From Victivallis vadensis (GTDB lineage: Bacteria > Verrucomicrobiota > Lentisphaeria > Victivallales > GWF2-50-93): a stretch of DNA of 7,810 nucleotides. Position 1 is the first letter of the stretch, and every line of letters starts with the position of its first letter. Of the stretch, positions 1 to 6,860 are shown piece by piece. The notes under the pieces are model-generated. The model was not told the origin of the DNA. It ran no database searches and saw only the letters and a program-made list of their open reading frames with translations. The stretch is taken from assembly GCA_020718525.1 (NCBI GenBank), contig DYRX01000203.1:1-7810 (forward strand), written 5' to 3'. A program made the position numbers and the translations under genes.

Positions 1-27
1 CAAAATTTAAAATTGAAGAAATAAGGA

Positions 28-98
28 CAGCCTAACCTGTCTGAGCCTGTCTGCTCTATGCACTACAGGCAGGTGCGGGACGCACAGACAGAAGGCTG
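28..98. other. Structured intergenic element, predicted three-way junction
   Basis: Seen: CAGCCT (28-33) pairs with AGGCTG (93-98), and after a small internal loop CTGTCTG (37-43) pairs with CAGACAG (85-91), giving 13 closing base pairs. Inside, GCCTGT (45-50) pairs with ACAGGC (65-70), with a further TGC/GCA pairing in its loop, and TGCG (74-77) pairs with CGCA (81-84) around a GGA loop. The octamer CCTGTCTG also occurs twice directly (36-43, 46-53), so alternative pairings exist. No U tract follows on the + strand; on the - strand a T-rich stretch follows (bases 24 down to 1). Inference: it may be the 3' UTR or terminator of a gene left of the window, or a dispersed repeat. It lies upstream of the gene 1 promoter, so it is probably not part of that leader. 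The strand is unknown. Confidence 0.4.
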
Positions 99-124
99 GA
101 CAGCAACTGAATATCTTGCATGGC

Positions 125-153
125 TTGACATTTCACCGAAGTTGTGATATATT
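125..153 (+). promoter_or_regulatory. Sigma70-like promoter for the glycan-degradation operon
   Basis: TTGACA at 125-130 is a consensus -35 box. A 17-base spacer leads to TATATT at 148-153, which is preceded by TGA, so it also has an extended -10 form. The start codon at 189 lies 36 bases downstream of the -10, giving a short leader. The decamer TTGTGATATA occurs at 142-151 and again at 153-162, one helical turn apart; the first copy covers the -10 box, so a regulator could bind here. The promoter is read from sequence alone. Confidence 0.6.
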
Positions 154-162
154 TGTGATATA
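142..162. repeat. Tandem decamer TTGTGATATA, 11-bp period
   Basis: Two identical 10-bp copies (142-151 and 153-162) are separated by one base. They overlap the -10 box and the likely transcription start. Same-face spacing is compatible with a direct-repeat operator, but AT-rich promoter sequence can produce such repeats by chance. Confidence 0.45.
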
Positions 163-170
163 ACTATTGC

Positions 171-176
171 AAGGAG
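171..176 (+). promoter_or_regulatory. Ribosome binding site of gene 1
   Basis: AAGGAG lies 12 bases before the ATG at 189. This supports 189 over the in-frame ATG at 252, which would give a shorter, more conventional signal peptide but has no Shine-Dalgarno in front of it. The ATG at 178 is nearer the site but runs into TGA after four codons. Confidence 0.65.
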
Positions 177-188
177 TATGGAAATAAT

Positions 189-3100
189 ATGAAGCAGAAG
201 AGTTGCGAAGCGAAATTGTTGCAGGCTTACCAGTCCAAGTCCACGTTGTCCATGACAAGCAAATTTCTCCGTATGGCCGCGTTTGCCCTCCTCAGTTCTG
301 CTGCAATTGCCGACGATTTTTCCGACGCGTTCAGGAAAACTGCGGGGGCTCCATGGAAAAACATCCTCTCTGACAAAATTTCAGATCATAGAAAGGCACT
401 GGAGCTCCCCTGCCCTCCTGAAAAAGGTGCCTTCACCGTTCTAGCCCCAGAATATTATCCCGGCTGGGCGATACTCAGCTCGAGTCCGGAGATTTATCTT
501 TTCCAGGGACTTCCGCAGACTTGGCGCGTCGGCAGTCCGACGAGACTGGCATTTTCGGTCGCCGGAACGCCAAAGGTATTTCAGGAAGGCTCTGAGATTC
601 GGAAAGCCGATCTTGAAAAGATGGACAAGCCTTGGATGCTCGTATGGTTTGCCGGAGCCAAAGGATGGGAAAAGTTCGACATGCCTGTGCTCGTCGTGCT
701 TAAGCACAGGCTGAAATCTGCGAAATTCGCAAATGGACTCCATCTCGGATTCGAGAAGGAGCTTGGACAGATAGTCATTATGAATCTTTTTGGTTTCTAT
801 CGTCCTCCGCAGGACAACCCGGCAAGCAGGCAGTTCTCAGACGCATCTGGAAAAAGTTCAGACGGCGCATTCGGGATAAAGCTTGGCGAGCTTGCGCCGA
901 CAAACATAAGACCCTACGAGTGGAAGGATTCGCTTCCAGCGGGGATTGTCGAAAGATGCGATTTCCTGTCATCCACTGCGCGCGCGATTCCATATTTCAT
1001 CCGCGACAATTTTCAGGTTGATCTGGAGAAGAACGCCCTGAATATAAGCTATGATGTGAAGTATCTCGAGACATCCGACGACTGGGGCACGAAGGCACTG
1101 AAATTTGCTCCTGTTCCTCCTACGATTTCGCTGGCGGCAAGATATGGATTTCCAATCAAATTCACTGGAAATTATTTTGATCCTGTATATCCGACGACGC
1201 TTGGTCCCTGGTGCGGGATAAAAGAGGCGGACTCCTACGAGGTATCCGTGGGCATACTGCAATATCTTTCAGAAGCCTATGAATACGAACTGGATACGGA
1301 CTCGTCCGATCCGATTGTGAAGTCCGCGGTCGAGACTTTGACAAAGGAGGCGCCAAATTTCTGTCTTGATGGAAAACCGTATCCGCAGAAAAGCTATGAG
1401 AAGGGCTACCCTAAAAAGGACATCAAGGGGACAAACACCAATTTCTGCTGGGGTGTAATAACCTGCGACAGAACAAAGGCAATAGCGATGAGATATGTGC
1501 CGTCGGACAAACTTGACGCTGCAAGGGAGAATATGAGAAATCTCCTCGAGTACTCATACTTCACGAAGGATGGCTACAAGGAGGAAAAAATTGGAGAGAA
1601 GACATTCCTCTACAGGAATGATGCAGGACTTTGGGGAAAATGCGAGGAGGATGCTGGAAAGCTTGCGATGGACATGTTCACGACTGCCTGGCTCTACTCA
1701 TACAACGCGAAGGACTACGGCTGGATTTCGCCGAAAATCGAGATCATGGAGCAGATTGCCTCGACGCTGGCACAGATGGGCTGGGCGCGGGGTGGAAGGG
1801 CAAGCATCGCCGAAATGGGAGACGAAGCGAGTCCTGCAATCTCATTTGCAAGACTGATGTATGCCGCGCGCGACCAGAAGCGCTTTGCCTACGGGGCCTA
1901 TCTTTCGGCGATGGAACTCCTCAAGGTTTTCGTGAAATGCGGTCCGATGGGCGACTACGCCCGCAAGTTCCAGCCATGGTTGAGATTCGAGAAAATGGAC
2001 GATACCGAGAACGCGACAGATGTCTGGGGGGGGGCCTGGGGCTGGAGCATCGGAGGTCCAGGGCACAAGCCTATCGGGAAAAACATGATTCCAGGCGCGG
2101 ATCTCGTCCCATTCAAAAGGCATGGTTCGGAACAATGGTCGGCGAGATGGCGCTGTATGGCGGACTTCGACGTGGACAGATTCCTGGCTGAAAATTGTGT
2201 GGAGACACCCGGCGGACTTAAATTCGAATTTGACACATGGCTTCAAAGAGATTTCAGTGATCTCGGCTCTGGCTACAAATACGAAGGGAAAAATTCAGGT
2301 CCCATTCATTTTGTCAATCCCGCCCGTCTTATGAGCTTCAGAAAACAATATCTGGGAGAAAGCACTGCTCAAATTCGGAAACTCTGCAATGGATGGGACA
2401 TGAGCTACGGCGATGTTTTCAAATCCAACTGGAACTGGGAGCCTGCACCATGGATATATTGGGCGTTGAAGGATAAAAAAGAATATTCGCGGATCATGAA
2501 GCCGGAATCTCTGCCATGGGCGCCCGGACTCAGATCGGAATATGCGGCGGGCAGGAATGACCTCGTCTTCAGCTCTTTCAAGCTCGACGGTAAAAGTCCT
2601 TCCGGCGAGCAGCTGCCTCCATTTCCAGGAATCGGATGGTGGAAGACAAGCGCCGGACCGCAAGGCGGCGGCTGGAGCGCAGGATTCATTTCTACGTCTC
2701 TAGAAAACAGTCTCGAATGCGCGGAATTCGATAAAAACAATGGAATTGCCGTTTTCAAATTGACGGACAAGGCGCTCGAAAAGGAATTTGGCGAAGTTCC
2801 CCTCGAGGGGGTCTGGAAATTTGCACTCGATCCGGAGGCGAAAGGGATAAAGGAAAAATGGTTTTCCAAAAGTTACGATGACTCGAAGTGGAGGGAGATC
2901 GAGGTTCCCGGAGTCTGGGAGGATCAGGGCTATCAGATCGGTGGAAAATTCGAGAATGAACTTGCGAAAGGCGTTCTGCCGCCCGAAATGAAAGCTAACA
3001 GCCCGCCCAATTATGGTCTCCAATATGATGGCTCTGCATGGTATAGAATCAAAATGCTGATACCCGGGAATTTTAAAAATAGCAGGCTCTTCTTCCATGC

Positions 3101-3344
3101 CGGCGCAATAGATGATTTCGACATGGTGTGGTTCAACGGAGTCCAGATAGGCAAGACGGATGCATCAACGACAAAGACCTGGTGGCAGGACGAGCGACTC
3201 TACGAAATTCCGTCCGATTCTGTCAGCTTCGCCGGAGAAAACGTCATAGCTGTCCTCGTCGGCGACAACAATGACGCGGGCGGCATCAAGTCGGGACCAG
3301 TCAGGATACTTGCAAAAAAACATGATCCCAATTACGTTAAGTGA
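189..3344 (+). CDS. Secreted large protein with C-terminal GH2-type sugar-binding-like domain, putative glycan-active enzyme
   Basis: This 1,051-residue protein matches no family I can name. Seen: a long basic N-region, then a hydrophobic stretch around residues 26-40 ending in AIA before DD, consistent with signal peptidase I cleavage near residue 41. Residues about 70-330 look beta-rich. Residues about 340-690 are helix-rich with acidic and aromatic clusters (NDAGLWGKCEED from 477, EMGDEAS from 542, WGGAWGW at 613-619). Residues about 871-1043 (LEGVWKF, DDSKWREIEVPGVWEDQGY, AWYRIKM, FNGVQIG) resemble the galactose-binding-like beta-sandwich of GH2 N-terminal domains and sialate esterases. 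Inference: a beta-sandwich plus alpha-helical barrel, as in several glycoside hydrolase and lyase families, acting on a rhamnose-containing polysaccharide because the next gene is a rhamnosidase. Catalytic residues cannot be assigned. A run of nine G lies at 2026-2034 in the reading frame. A purely sugar-binding role is possible. Confidence 0.75.
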   Translation: MKQKSCEAKLLQAYQSKSTLSMTSKFLRMAAFALLSSAAIADDFSDAFRKTAGAPWKNILSDKISDHRKALELPCPPEKGAFTVLAPEYYPGWAILSSSPEIYLFQGLPQTWRVGSPTRLAFSVAGTPKVFQEGSEIRKADLEKMDKPWMLVWFAGAKGWEKFDMPVLVVLKHRLKSAKFANGLHLGFEKELGQIVIMNLFGFYRPPQDNPASRQFSDASGKSSDGAFGIKLGELAPTNIRPYEWKDSLPAGIVERCDFLSSTARAIPYFIRDNFQVDLEKNALNISYDVKYLETSDDWGTKALKFAPVPPTISLAARYGFPIKFTGNYFDPVYPTTLGPWCGIKEADSYEVSVGILQYLSEAYEYELDTDSSDPIVKSAVETLTKEAPNFCLDGKPYPQKSYEKGYPKKDIKGTNTNFCWGVITCDRTKAIAMRYVPSDKLDAARENMRNLLEYSYFTKDGYKEEKIGEKTFLYRNDAGLWGKCEEDAGKLAMDMFTTAWLYSYNAKDYGWISPKIEIMEQIASTLAQMGWARGGRASIAEMGDEASPAISFARLMYAARDQKRFAYGAYLSAMELLKVFVKCGPMGDYARKFQPWLRFEKMDDTENATDVWGGAWGWSIGGPGHKPIGKNMIPGADLVPFKRHGSEQWSARWRCMADFDVDRFLAENCVETPGGLKFEFDTWLQRDFSDLGSGYKYEGKNSGPIHFVNPARLMSFRKQYLGESTAQIRKLCNGWDMSYGDVFKSNWNWEPAPWIYWALKDKKEYSRIMKPESLPWAPGLRSEYAAGRNDLVFSSFKLDGKSPSGEQLPPFPGIGWWKTSAGPQGGGWSAGFISTSLENSLECAEFDKNNGIAVFKLTDKALEKEFGEVPLEGVWKFALDPEAKGIKEKWFSKSYDDSKWREIEVPGVWEDQGYQIGGKFENELAKGVLPPEMKANSPPNYGLQYDGSAWYRIKMLIPGNFKNSRLFFHAGAIDDFDMVWFNGVQIGKTDASTTKTWWQDERLYEIPSDSVSFAGENVIAVLVGDNNDAGGIKSGPVRILAKKHDPNYVK

Positions 3345-3360
3345 AGAAATACAACAATTT

Positions 3361-3366
3361 AAGGAG
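3361..3366 (+). promoter_or_regulatory. Ribosome binding site deciding the rhamnosidase start
   Basis: AAGGAG lies 10 bases before ATG 3377. The frame is also open from GTG 3341, which overlaps the gene 1 stop, but that start would add 12 residues unlike the family and would place this site inside the coding sequence. The family-like N terminus (DLRCEYLEHPLG) begins right after the ATG. Confidence 0.75.
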
Positions 3367-3376
3367 TTCTGAAAAG

Positions 3377-6028
3377 ATGAAATCCTGTGATTTGCGCTGT
3401 GAATACCTTGAGCATCCGCTCGGCATTGATGTCCCCTCCCCTCGGCTGAGCTGGAAATTGAAATCATCCCTCCGGTGCGACAGCCAGTCGGCATACAGGA
3501 TTGTCTTCCGCGAAGAATCCGCCGCTGGCGGAAAAATCATCCATGATACCGGAAAGATCGAGTCTTCGGATTCGATTCAAGTGAAATATGACGGTCCCGC
3601 ATTGAAATCGTGCCAGCGCTATGGATGGGAGCTTGATGTCTGGGACAGGGAAGGTAAAAAATTGTCTCCGGCAAGCAAAAGTTTCTTTGAAACAGGGATG
3701 CTTGACAGTTCTGACTGGTCTCCGGCAAAATGGATAGGCAGGGATATTTCTCCCGACAGCGAAGAGGCACTCTCCGCTCCACTTTTCAGGAAGGAATTCG
3801 AAATAGGCGAGGATGTCTTTTCAGCAAGAGTCTATCTCAGCGGACTGGGATATTATGAGCTGACTCTCAATGGTGAGAAAATTGGAAATCAAGTTCTCGA
3901 TCCGGGATTCACTAGATATGACAGAAGAGTTCTCTATTCGGTACACGACATTGCTCCGGCACTGCGCCGGGGCAGGAACGTGTTCGGCGTGACACTTGGC
4001 AATGGATTCTACAACGTCTTCACGAAAGACTCGTGGAAATTCAACGACGCGCCATGGCGCTCAGCTCCAAAATTCATAATCAAGGCCATCTTCACGAAAA
4101 AAGATGGCTCAAGAGAGGAGCTCGTCAGCGACGAGACATGGAAAAGATCGAAAAGTCCAATCACATTCAATGGCATCCGGCACGGCGAGACATATGACGC
4201 GCGCATCGAGAAGAATGGATGGGACAAGGCGGATTTCGATGAGTCTGACTGGGAATCCGCAAATCATGTGGAAGCGCCTAAAGGCGTTTTGAGTTTTCAA
4301 AAATGTCCTCCCATCAGAAAGACCGGAGAACTGAATCCGATCAGCCTTAAAAAGCTTGGCGAATCATCCTGGCTCTTTGACTTCGGGCAATCTTTTGCAG
4401 GCTGGGTGAGAATCTCAGCATCGGCGAAGCGCGGCACTAGTGCCACAATCAGATACGGAGAGAAACTGCTGGACGATGGAAGCTTCACTCAGGAAGGCCT
4501 CGACACGCATACAGGAAAGGATCACCCATTCCAGACAGACAAATACATTTTCAAAGGATCGGGAGAGGAGACTTGGGAGCCCAGATTCACCTATCATGGT
4601 TTCCGCTACGTTCTTCTTGAAGGCTTGGAATCTGGCATTGGCATCCAGACACTTAAAGGAATCGTTGTCCATACAGACTTCAAGGCAATCGGCAGTTTCA
4701 AGTCTTCCTCCAGGCTTCTAAATAAAATCCAGCAGAACACGCTATGGTCGTTCAGAAGTAATTTTCACAGCATACCAACCGACTGTCCCCACAGGGAAAA
4801 AAACGGATGGACCGGGGACGCGCACTTGGCGGCGGAAGTCGGACTGCTAAATTTCGACACATCATCGGCGTATTCGAAATGGCTCGACGATCTGCATGAC
4901 GAACAAAACGAGGAAGGTGCTTTGCCAGGTATCGTCCCCACTGGCGGTTGGGGCTACTCATGGGGCAACGGACCATGCTGGGATTCCGCATTCATTCTCG
5001 TCGCATGGTATCTTTATCTCTACTCTGGCGACAGCGAAGTGATACGAAGGCACTACGGCGCCTTCAAAAAATACTTTGAGTTCATCCTGAAAAAACGGAA
5101 CGCACAAGGAATTGTCCATTACGGACTCGGAGACTGGGCTCCTCCCTTCGGGGATTGGGAAGAATGCACAGTTCCAAAAGGACTTAGTCTGACAGCATAC
5201 GTCCATCGCTATGCGCTGACTCTTGCGAAATTCGCAGAACTTCTCGGCAAGGAGGACGACGCGGCAGAATTCATCAAATCTGCCGGGGAAATACGCGACG
5301 CCATAAATGCACGTTATCTCATGGAAGAGACTGGAATCTATGCGAACGGCTCAATGAGCTCGCAGGCCACCGCCCTATTCGAGGAAGTTGTTCCTGACCA
5401 GATCAAGATGAAAGCTCTGGCGCGCTTGATAGACGACATTGGAAGGCATGACTGGCATCTCAACTGCGGAATCCACACGACCAAGTATCTGCTCAGAGTC
5501 CTTTCAATATATGGCAGGACGGACATCGCATTGAAAATCGCGACTAGAACGACTTATCCGTCCTGGGGCGACTGGATTAGGCAGGGAGCGACAACGCTAT
5601 GGGAAACCTGGGACGGGAAAGCCTCGAGGAATCATATAATGCTTGGAGACATCAGCGCCTGGTTCTATAGTGCCCTGGCGGGAATCATTCCCGATCCGGA
5701 AACTCCCGGCTTCAAGCACGTGATAATTAGGCCGCATCCGCTTCCAGACCTCAGCCATGCGACTGCCGAAACAGATACTCGCTATGGGCGCGTAAAGTCC
5801 TCTTGGAGACTTTCCAGGAAAAGACTGCTCCTGAACGTCGAGATCCCGTGCAACACAAGTGCTTCAGTACAAGTTCCTTGGAAGGGATCCGGAGATGATA
5901 TTTACGAGTCGGGACAGAGAGCGTCGCGAGCGCCGGGAGTGAAGAGCCTTTCAGTTTCAAAAGGCTTTGCATGCCTCTCGCTAGGGGCTGGGAAATATTC
6001 ATTTTCATTCGGTGCATTGCACAAATAG
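3377..6028 (+). CDS. Alpha-L-rhamnosidase, glycoside hydrolase family 78
   Basis: The enzyme hydrolyses terminal alpha-L-rhamnose from glycans or glycosides by inversion. It is 883 residues from ATG 3377, usual for GH78. Domains in order: an N-terminal Ig-like domain (about 1-115, opening with DLRCEYLEHPLGID and PRLSWKL); the sugar-binding rhamnosidase N domain (about 130-300, VYLSGLGYYELTLNGEKIG, LDPGFTRYDRR); a concanavalin-like domain (about 325-425, FDFGQSFAGW); the six-hairpin catalytic domain (about 435-790); and a C-terminal beta domain (about 790-880). The motif DCPHREKNGWTGDA starts at D469; E474 is the likely general acid and D481 is also conserved. TTLWETWDG carries the likely general base E743. 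No signal peptide is visible, so it is probably cytoplasmic and acts on imported oligosaccharides. The frame is intact, 32 bases after gene 1 and likely co-transcribed. Substrate specificity within GH78 cannot be read from sequence. Confidence 0.95.
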   Translation: MKSCDLRCEYLEHPLGIDVPSPRLSWKLKSSLRCDSQSAYRIVFREESAAGGKIIHDTGKIESSDSIQVKYDGPALKSCQRYGWELDVWDREGKKLSPASKSFFETGMLDSSDWSPAKWIGRDISPDSEEALSAPLFRKEFEIGEDVFSARVYLSGLGYYELTLNGEKIGNQVLDPGFTRYDRRVLYSVHDIAPALRRGRNVFGVTLGNGFYNVFTKDSWKFNDAPWRSAPKFIIKAIFTKKDGSREELVSDETWKRSKSPITFNGIRHGETYDARIEKNGWDKADFDESDWESANHVEAPKGVLSFQKCPPIRKTGELNPISLKKLGESSWLFDFGQSFAGWVRISASAKRGTSATIRYGEKLLDDGSFTQEGLDTHTGKDHPFQTDKYIFKGSGEETWEPRFTYHGFRYVLLEGLESGIGIQTLKGIVVHTDFKAIGSFKSSSRLLNKIQQNTLWSFRSNFHSIPTDCPHREKNGWTGDAHLAAEVGLLNFDTSSAYSKWLDDLHDEQNEEGALPGIVPTGGWGYSWGNGPCWDSAFILVAWYLYLYSGDSEVIRRHYGAFKKYFEFILKKRNAQGIVHYGLGDWAPPFGDWEECTVPKGLSLTAYVHRYALTLAKFAELLGKEDDAAEFIKSAGEIRDAINARYLMEETGIYANGSMSSQATALFEEVVPDQIKMKALARLIDDIGRHDWHLNCGIHTTKYLLRVLSIYGRTDIALKIATRTTYPSWGDWIRQGATTLWETWDGKASRNHIMLGDISAWFYSALAGIIPDPETPGFKHVIIRPHPLPDLSHATAETDTRYGRVKSSWRLSRKRLLLNVEIPCNTSASVQVPWKGSGDDIYESGQRASRAPGVKSLSVSKGFACLSLGAGKYSFSFGALHK

Positions 6029-6275
6029 TTCAGATTCTGAACTAATGAATCCGCCGCGCCAAGATAATCAGCCTTCTGACAGAGATCCGAAAAGCGGACA
6101 AATAGAATTCGTCCCTCCATAAGCGGAAAAATGCCAGATACTCGAGGACAACTGCTTGCAGTACCAGTTTTCCTAGTAAAAGGCAAAGAGCGTTTTTTCA
6201 ACTACGAAACGCGCGAAATACGCGGAAAATGTTTACAGTTTTACGGATTACAGCCAGAAAGTCCAGAAATATGAA

Positions 6276-6311
6276 TCGTTGTCGTTTTCGTAATCGCTAT
6301 CGTAATCGTTC
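6276..6311. repeat. Degenerate hexanucleotide tandem repeat (TCGNNN, 6 units)
   Basis: Six consecutive units begin with TCG: TCGTTG, TCGTTT, TCGTAA, TCGCTA, TCGTAA, TCGTTC. The period is exact, while the last three bases vary but stay T/A-rich. The repeat lies in two overlapping antisense micro-frames: on + (6271-6342) it reads as alternating arginine, and on - (6325-6248) as alternating aspartate. Neither has a good ribosome binding site. Most likely this is a simple-sequence element, not a gene. Confidence 0.7.
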
Positions 6312-6337
6312 AGATCAAGATGCATCGTGTACGCTTA

Positions 6338-6379
6338 CGTGAACCGCTCCGCTGTGAACGAAAAAGTTTATAGTTCACG
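6338..6379. repeat. Inverted repeat CGTGAAC/GTTCACG
   Basis: CGTGAAC (6338-6344) and GTTCACG (6373-6379) are perfect 7-bp arms. A competing arm, GTGAAC at 6354-6359, can pair with the same 3' arm to make a tighter hairpin with a 13-base loop. No U tract follows, so this is not a canonical terminator. Role unknown. Confidence 0.4.
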
Positions 6380-6390
6380 GTTTAAGGTCA

Positions 6391-6411
6391 AATTGCAAAT
6401 TGCGAATTGCA
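6391..6411. repeat. Heptanucleotide tandem repeat (AATTGCR, 3 units)
   Basis: AATTGCA, AATTGCG and AATTGCA are consecutive, followed by a degraded AAATTAT. The segment contains TTGCAA and is partly self-complementary. It lies 79 bases after the period-6 repeat, so the spacer carries two different short tandem repeats close together. Confidence 0.6.
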
Positions 6412-6512
6412 AAATTATAAATGAAGAAAAGACAAAAAATATTGAACGGAAGAAAGCTGAGACTCCGCGATAATCTTACCCGAAAATACGAATTTATATT
6501 CCTTGAAAAACT

Positions 6513-6562
6513 AATCAGTCGCTGATTCCTGTGGGAAATGTTTTACGACATTTTCCAGACAG
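6513..6562. repeat. Two adjacent hairpins
   Basis: Hairpin one: AATCAG (6513-6518) pairs with CTGATT (6522-6527) around TCG. Hairpin two: CTGT-GGGAAATG (6529-6540) pairs with CATTTTCC (6549-6556) and, after a two-base AG bulge, ACAG (6559-6562), giving 12 pairs with one G-U and a loop of TTTTACGA. A run of six T begins at 6585, which is 22 bases after the second stem and too far for a standard intrinsic terminator. The pair could be processing or stability structures in a 3' UTR. Strand not determined. Confidence 0.4.
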
Positions 6563-6617
6563 CCGATCCATTTTCCGATTCAGCTTTTTTCCATCCGTGC
6601 ATTTCAAGACGTTTGAC

Positions 6618-6631
6618 GATTTGCGCAAATC
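6618..6631. promoter_or_regulatory. Perfect 14-bp palindrome, LacI-family-operator-like
   Basis: GATTTGCGCAAATC equals its own reverse complement. An even palindrome centred on CG with TTGCGCAA at the core is typical of LacI/GalR-family operators, which often control sugar-use genes. The nearest genes both point toward it, so no promoter it would control is evident, unless a short transcript starts here. Role is inference. Confidence 0.35.
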
Positions 6632-6647
6632 AGTCCTTGCCGCATTC

Positions 6648-6668
6648 GGAAACGAGTGTCCTGTTTCC
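6648..6668. repeat. Short hairpin GGAAAC/GTTTCC
   Basis: GGAAAC (6648-6653) pairs with GTTTCC (6663-6668) around a nine-base loop. It has no following U tract and no function I can assign. Confidence 0.3.
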
Positions 6669-6691
6669 TAAAGTTGAGGGTAAATCACATG

Positions 6692-6716
6692 AAATATTCT
6701 CCAAATATTTTTTTTT
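6692..6716 (+). terminator. AT-only hairpin with T tract, weak terminator candidate
   Basis: AAATATT (6692-6698) pairs with AATATTT (6704-6710) around CTCCA, and a run of nine T spans 6708-6716. The order stem then T tract on the + strand matches an intrinsic terminator, but the stem has no GC pair and would be weak. Confidence 0.25.
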
Positions 6717-6757
6717 CGATGCTTGCAATTAATTTTCAAGAGATGAATGTAGTAGCA

Positions 6758-6851
6758 AGGAGACAGGGTGAACCTCTGAACAATAATGCACTGGAGTCGC
6801 AAGACTCTATATTAAAGATGTTGCGGAGACATCCCCTGTCTCCTCTTTTTT
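6758..6851 (+). ncRNA. Candidate structured RNA or branched terminator
   Basis: Seen on +: AGGAGACAGGG (6758-6768) pairs perfectly over 11 bp with CCCTGTCTCCT (6834-6844), followed by one C and six T (6846-6851). Enclosed are TGGAGTC (6792-6798) paired with GACTCTA (6803-6809, one G-U) around the GNRA tetraloop GCAA, and GATGT (6817-6821) paired with ACATC (6829-6833). The second hairpin ends exactly where the closing stem's 3' strand begins, so the two could stack. About 23 bases of unpaired 5' joining sequence remain (6769-6791). I recognise no known riboswitch or RNA family. The U tract fits the 3' end of a + strand transcript, either the operon above or an independent small RNA; no strong promoter is visible directly upstream. 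A riboswitch is unlikely because no + strand gene follows. Confidence 0.5.
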
Positions 6852-6860
6852 ATGTATTTC

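Noticed and set aside
1..24. Possible last codons of an upstream gene ending at TAA 22-24
   Set aside because: Seven lysine-rich codons are too few to support a gene call.
252..254. Alternative ATG start of gene 1 directly before the signal peptide core
   Set aside because: It would give a tidier signal peptide but has no ribosome binding site, whereas 189 has AAGGAG. Kept as a possibility only.
1842..2246. Long antisense frames under genes 1 and 2
   Set aside because: They lie opposite strongly coding frames, contain no recognisable motifs, and are expected from the codon usage of the sense strand.
3341..3376. GTG start for the rhamnosidase overlapping the gene 1 stop
   Set aside because: The Shine-Dalgarno at 3361-3366 and the family-like N terminus both point to ATG 3377.
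6538..6732. Small + strand frame of 64 residues
   Set aside because: No ribosome binding site, phenylalanine-rich T-run translation, starts inside a hairpin, no family resemblance.
6758..6844. Inverted repeats as ends of a small transposable element
   Set aside because: The 11-bp arms could be terminal repeats of a miniature element, but the flanks show no target-site duplication, and the T tract right after the 3' arm fits transcription termination better.
6758..6851. Riboswitch (thiamine, glycine or cyclic di-GMP type)
   Set aside because: Short similarities such as GAACCT and GATAATGC-like bases exist, but the conserved cores of these families are absent and no + strand gene lies downstream in the window.
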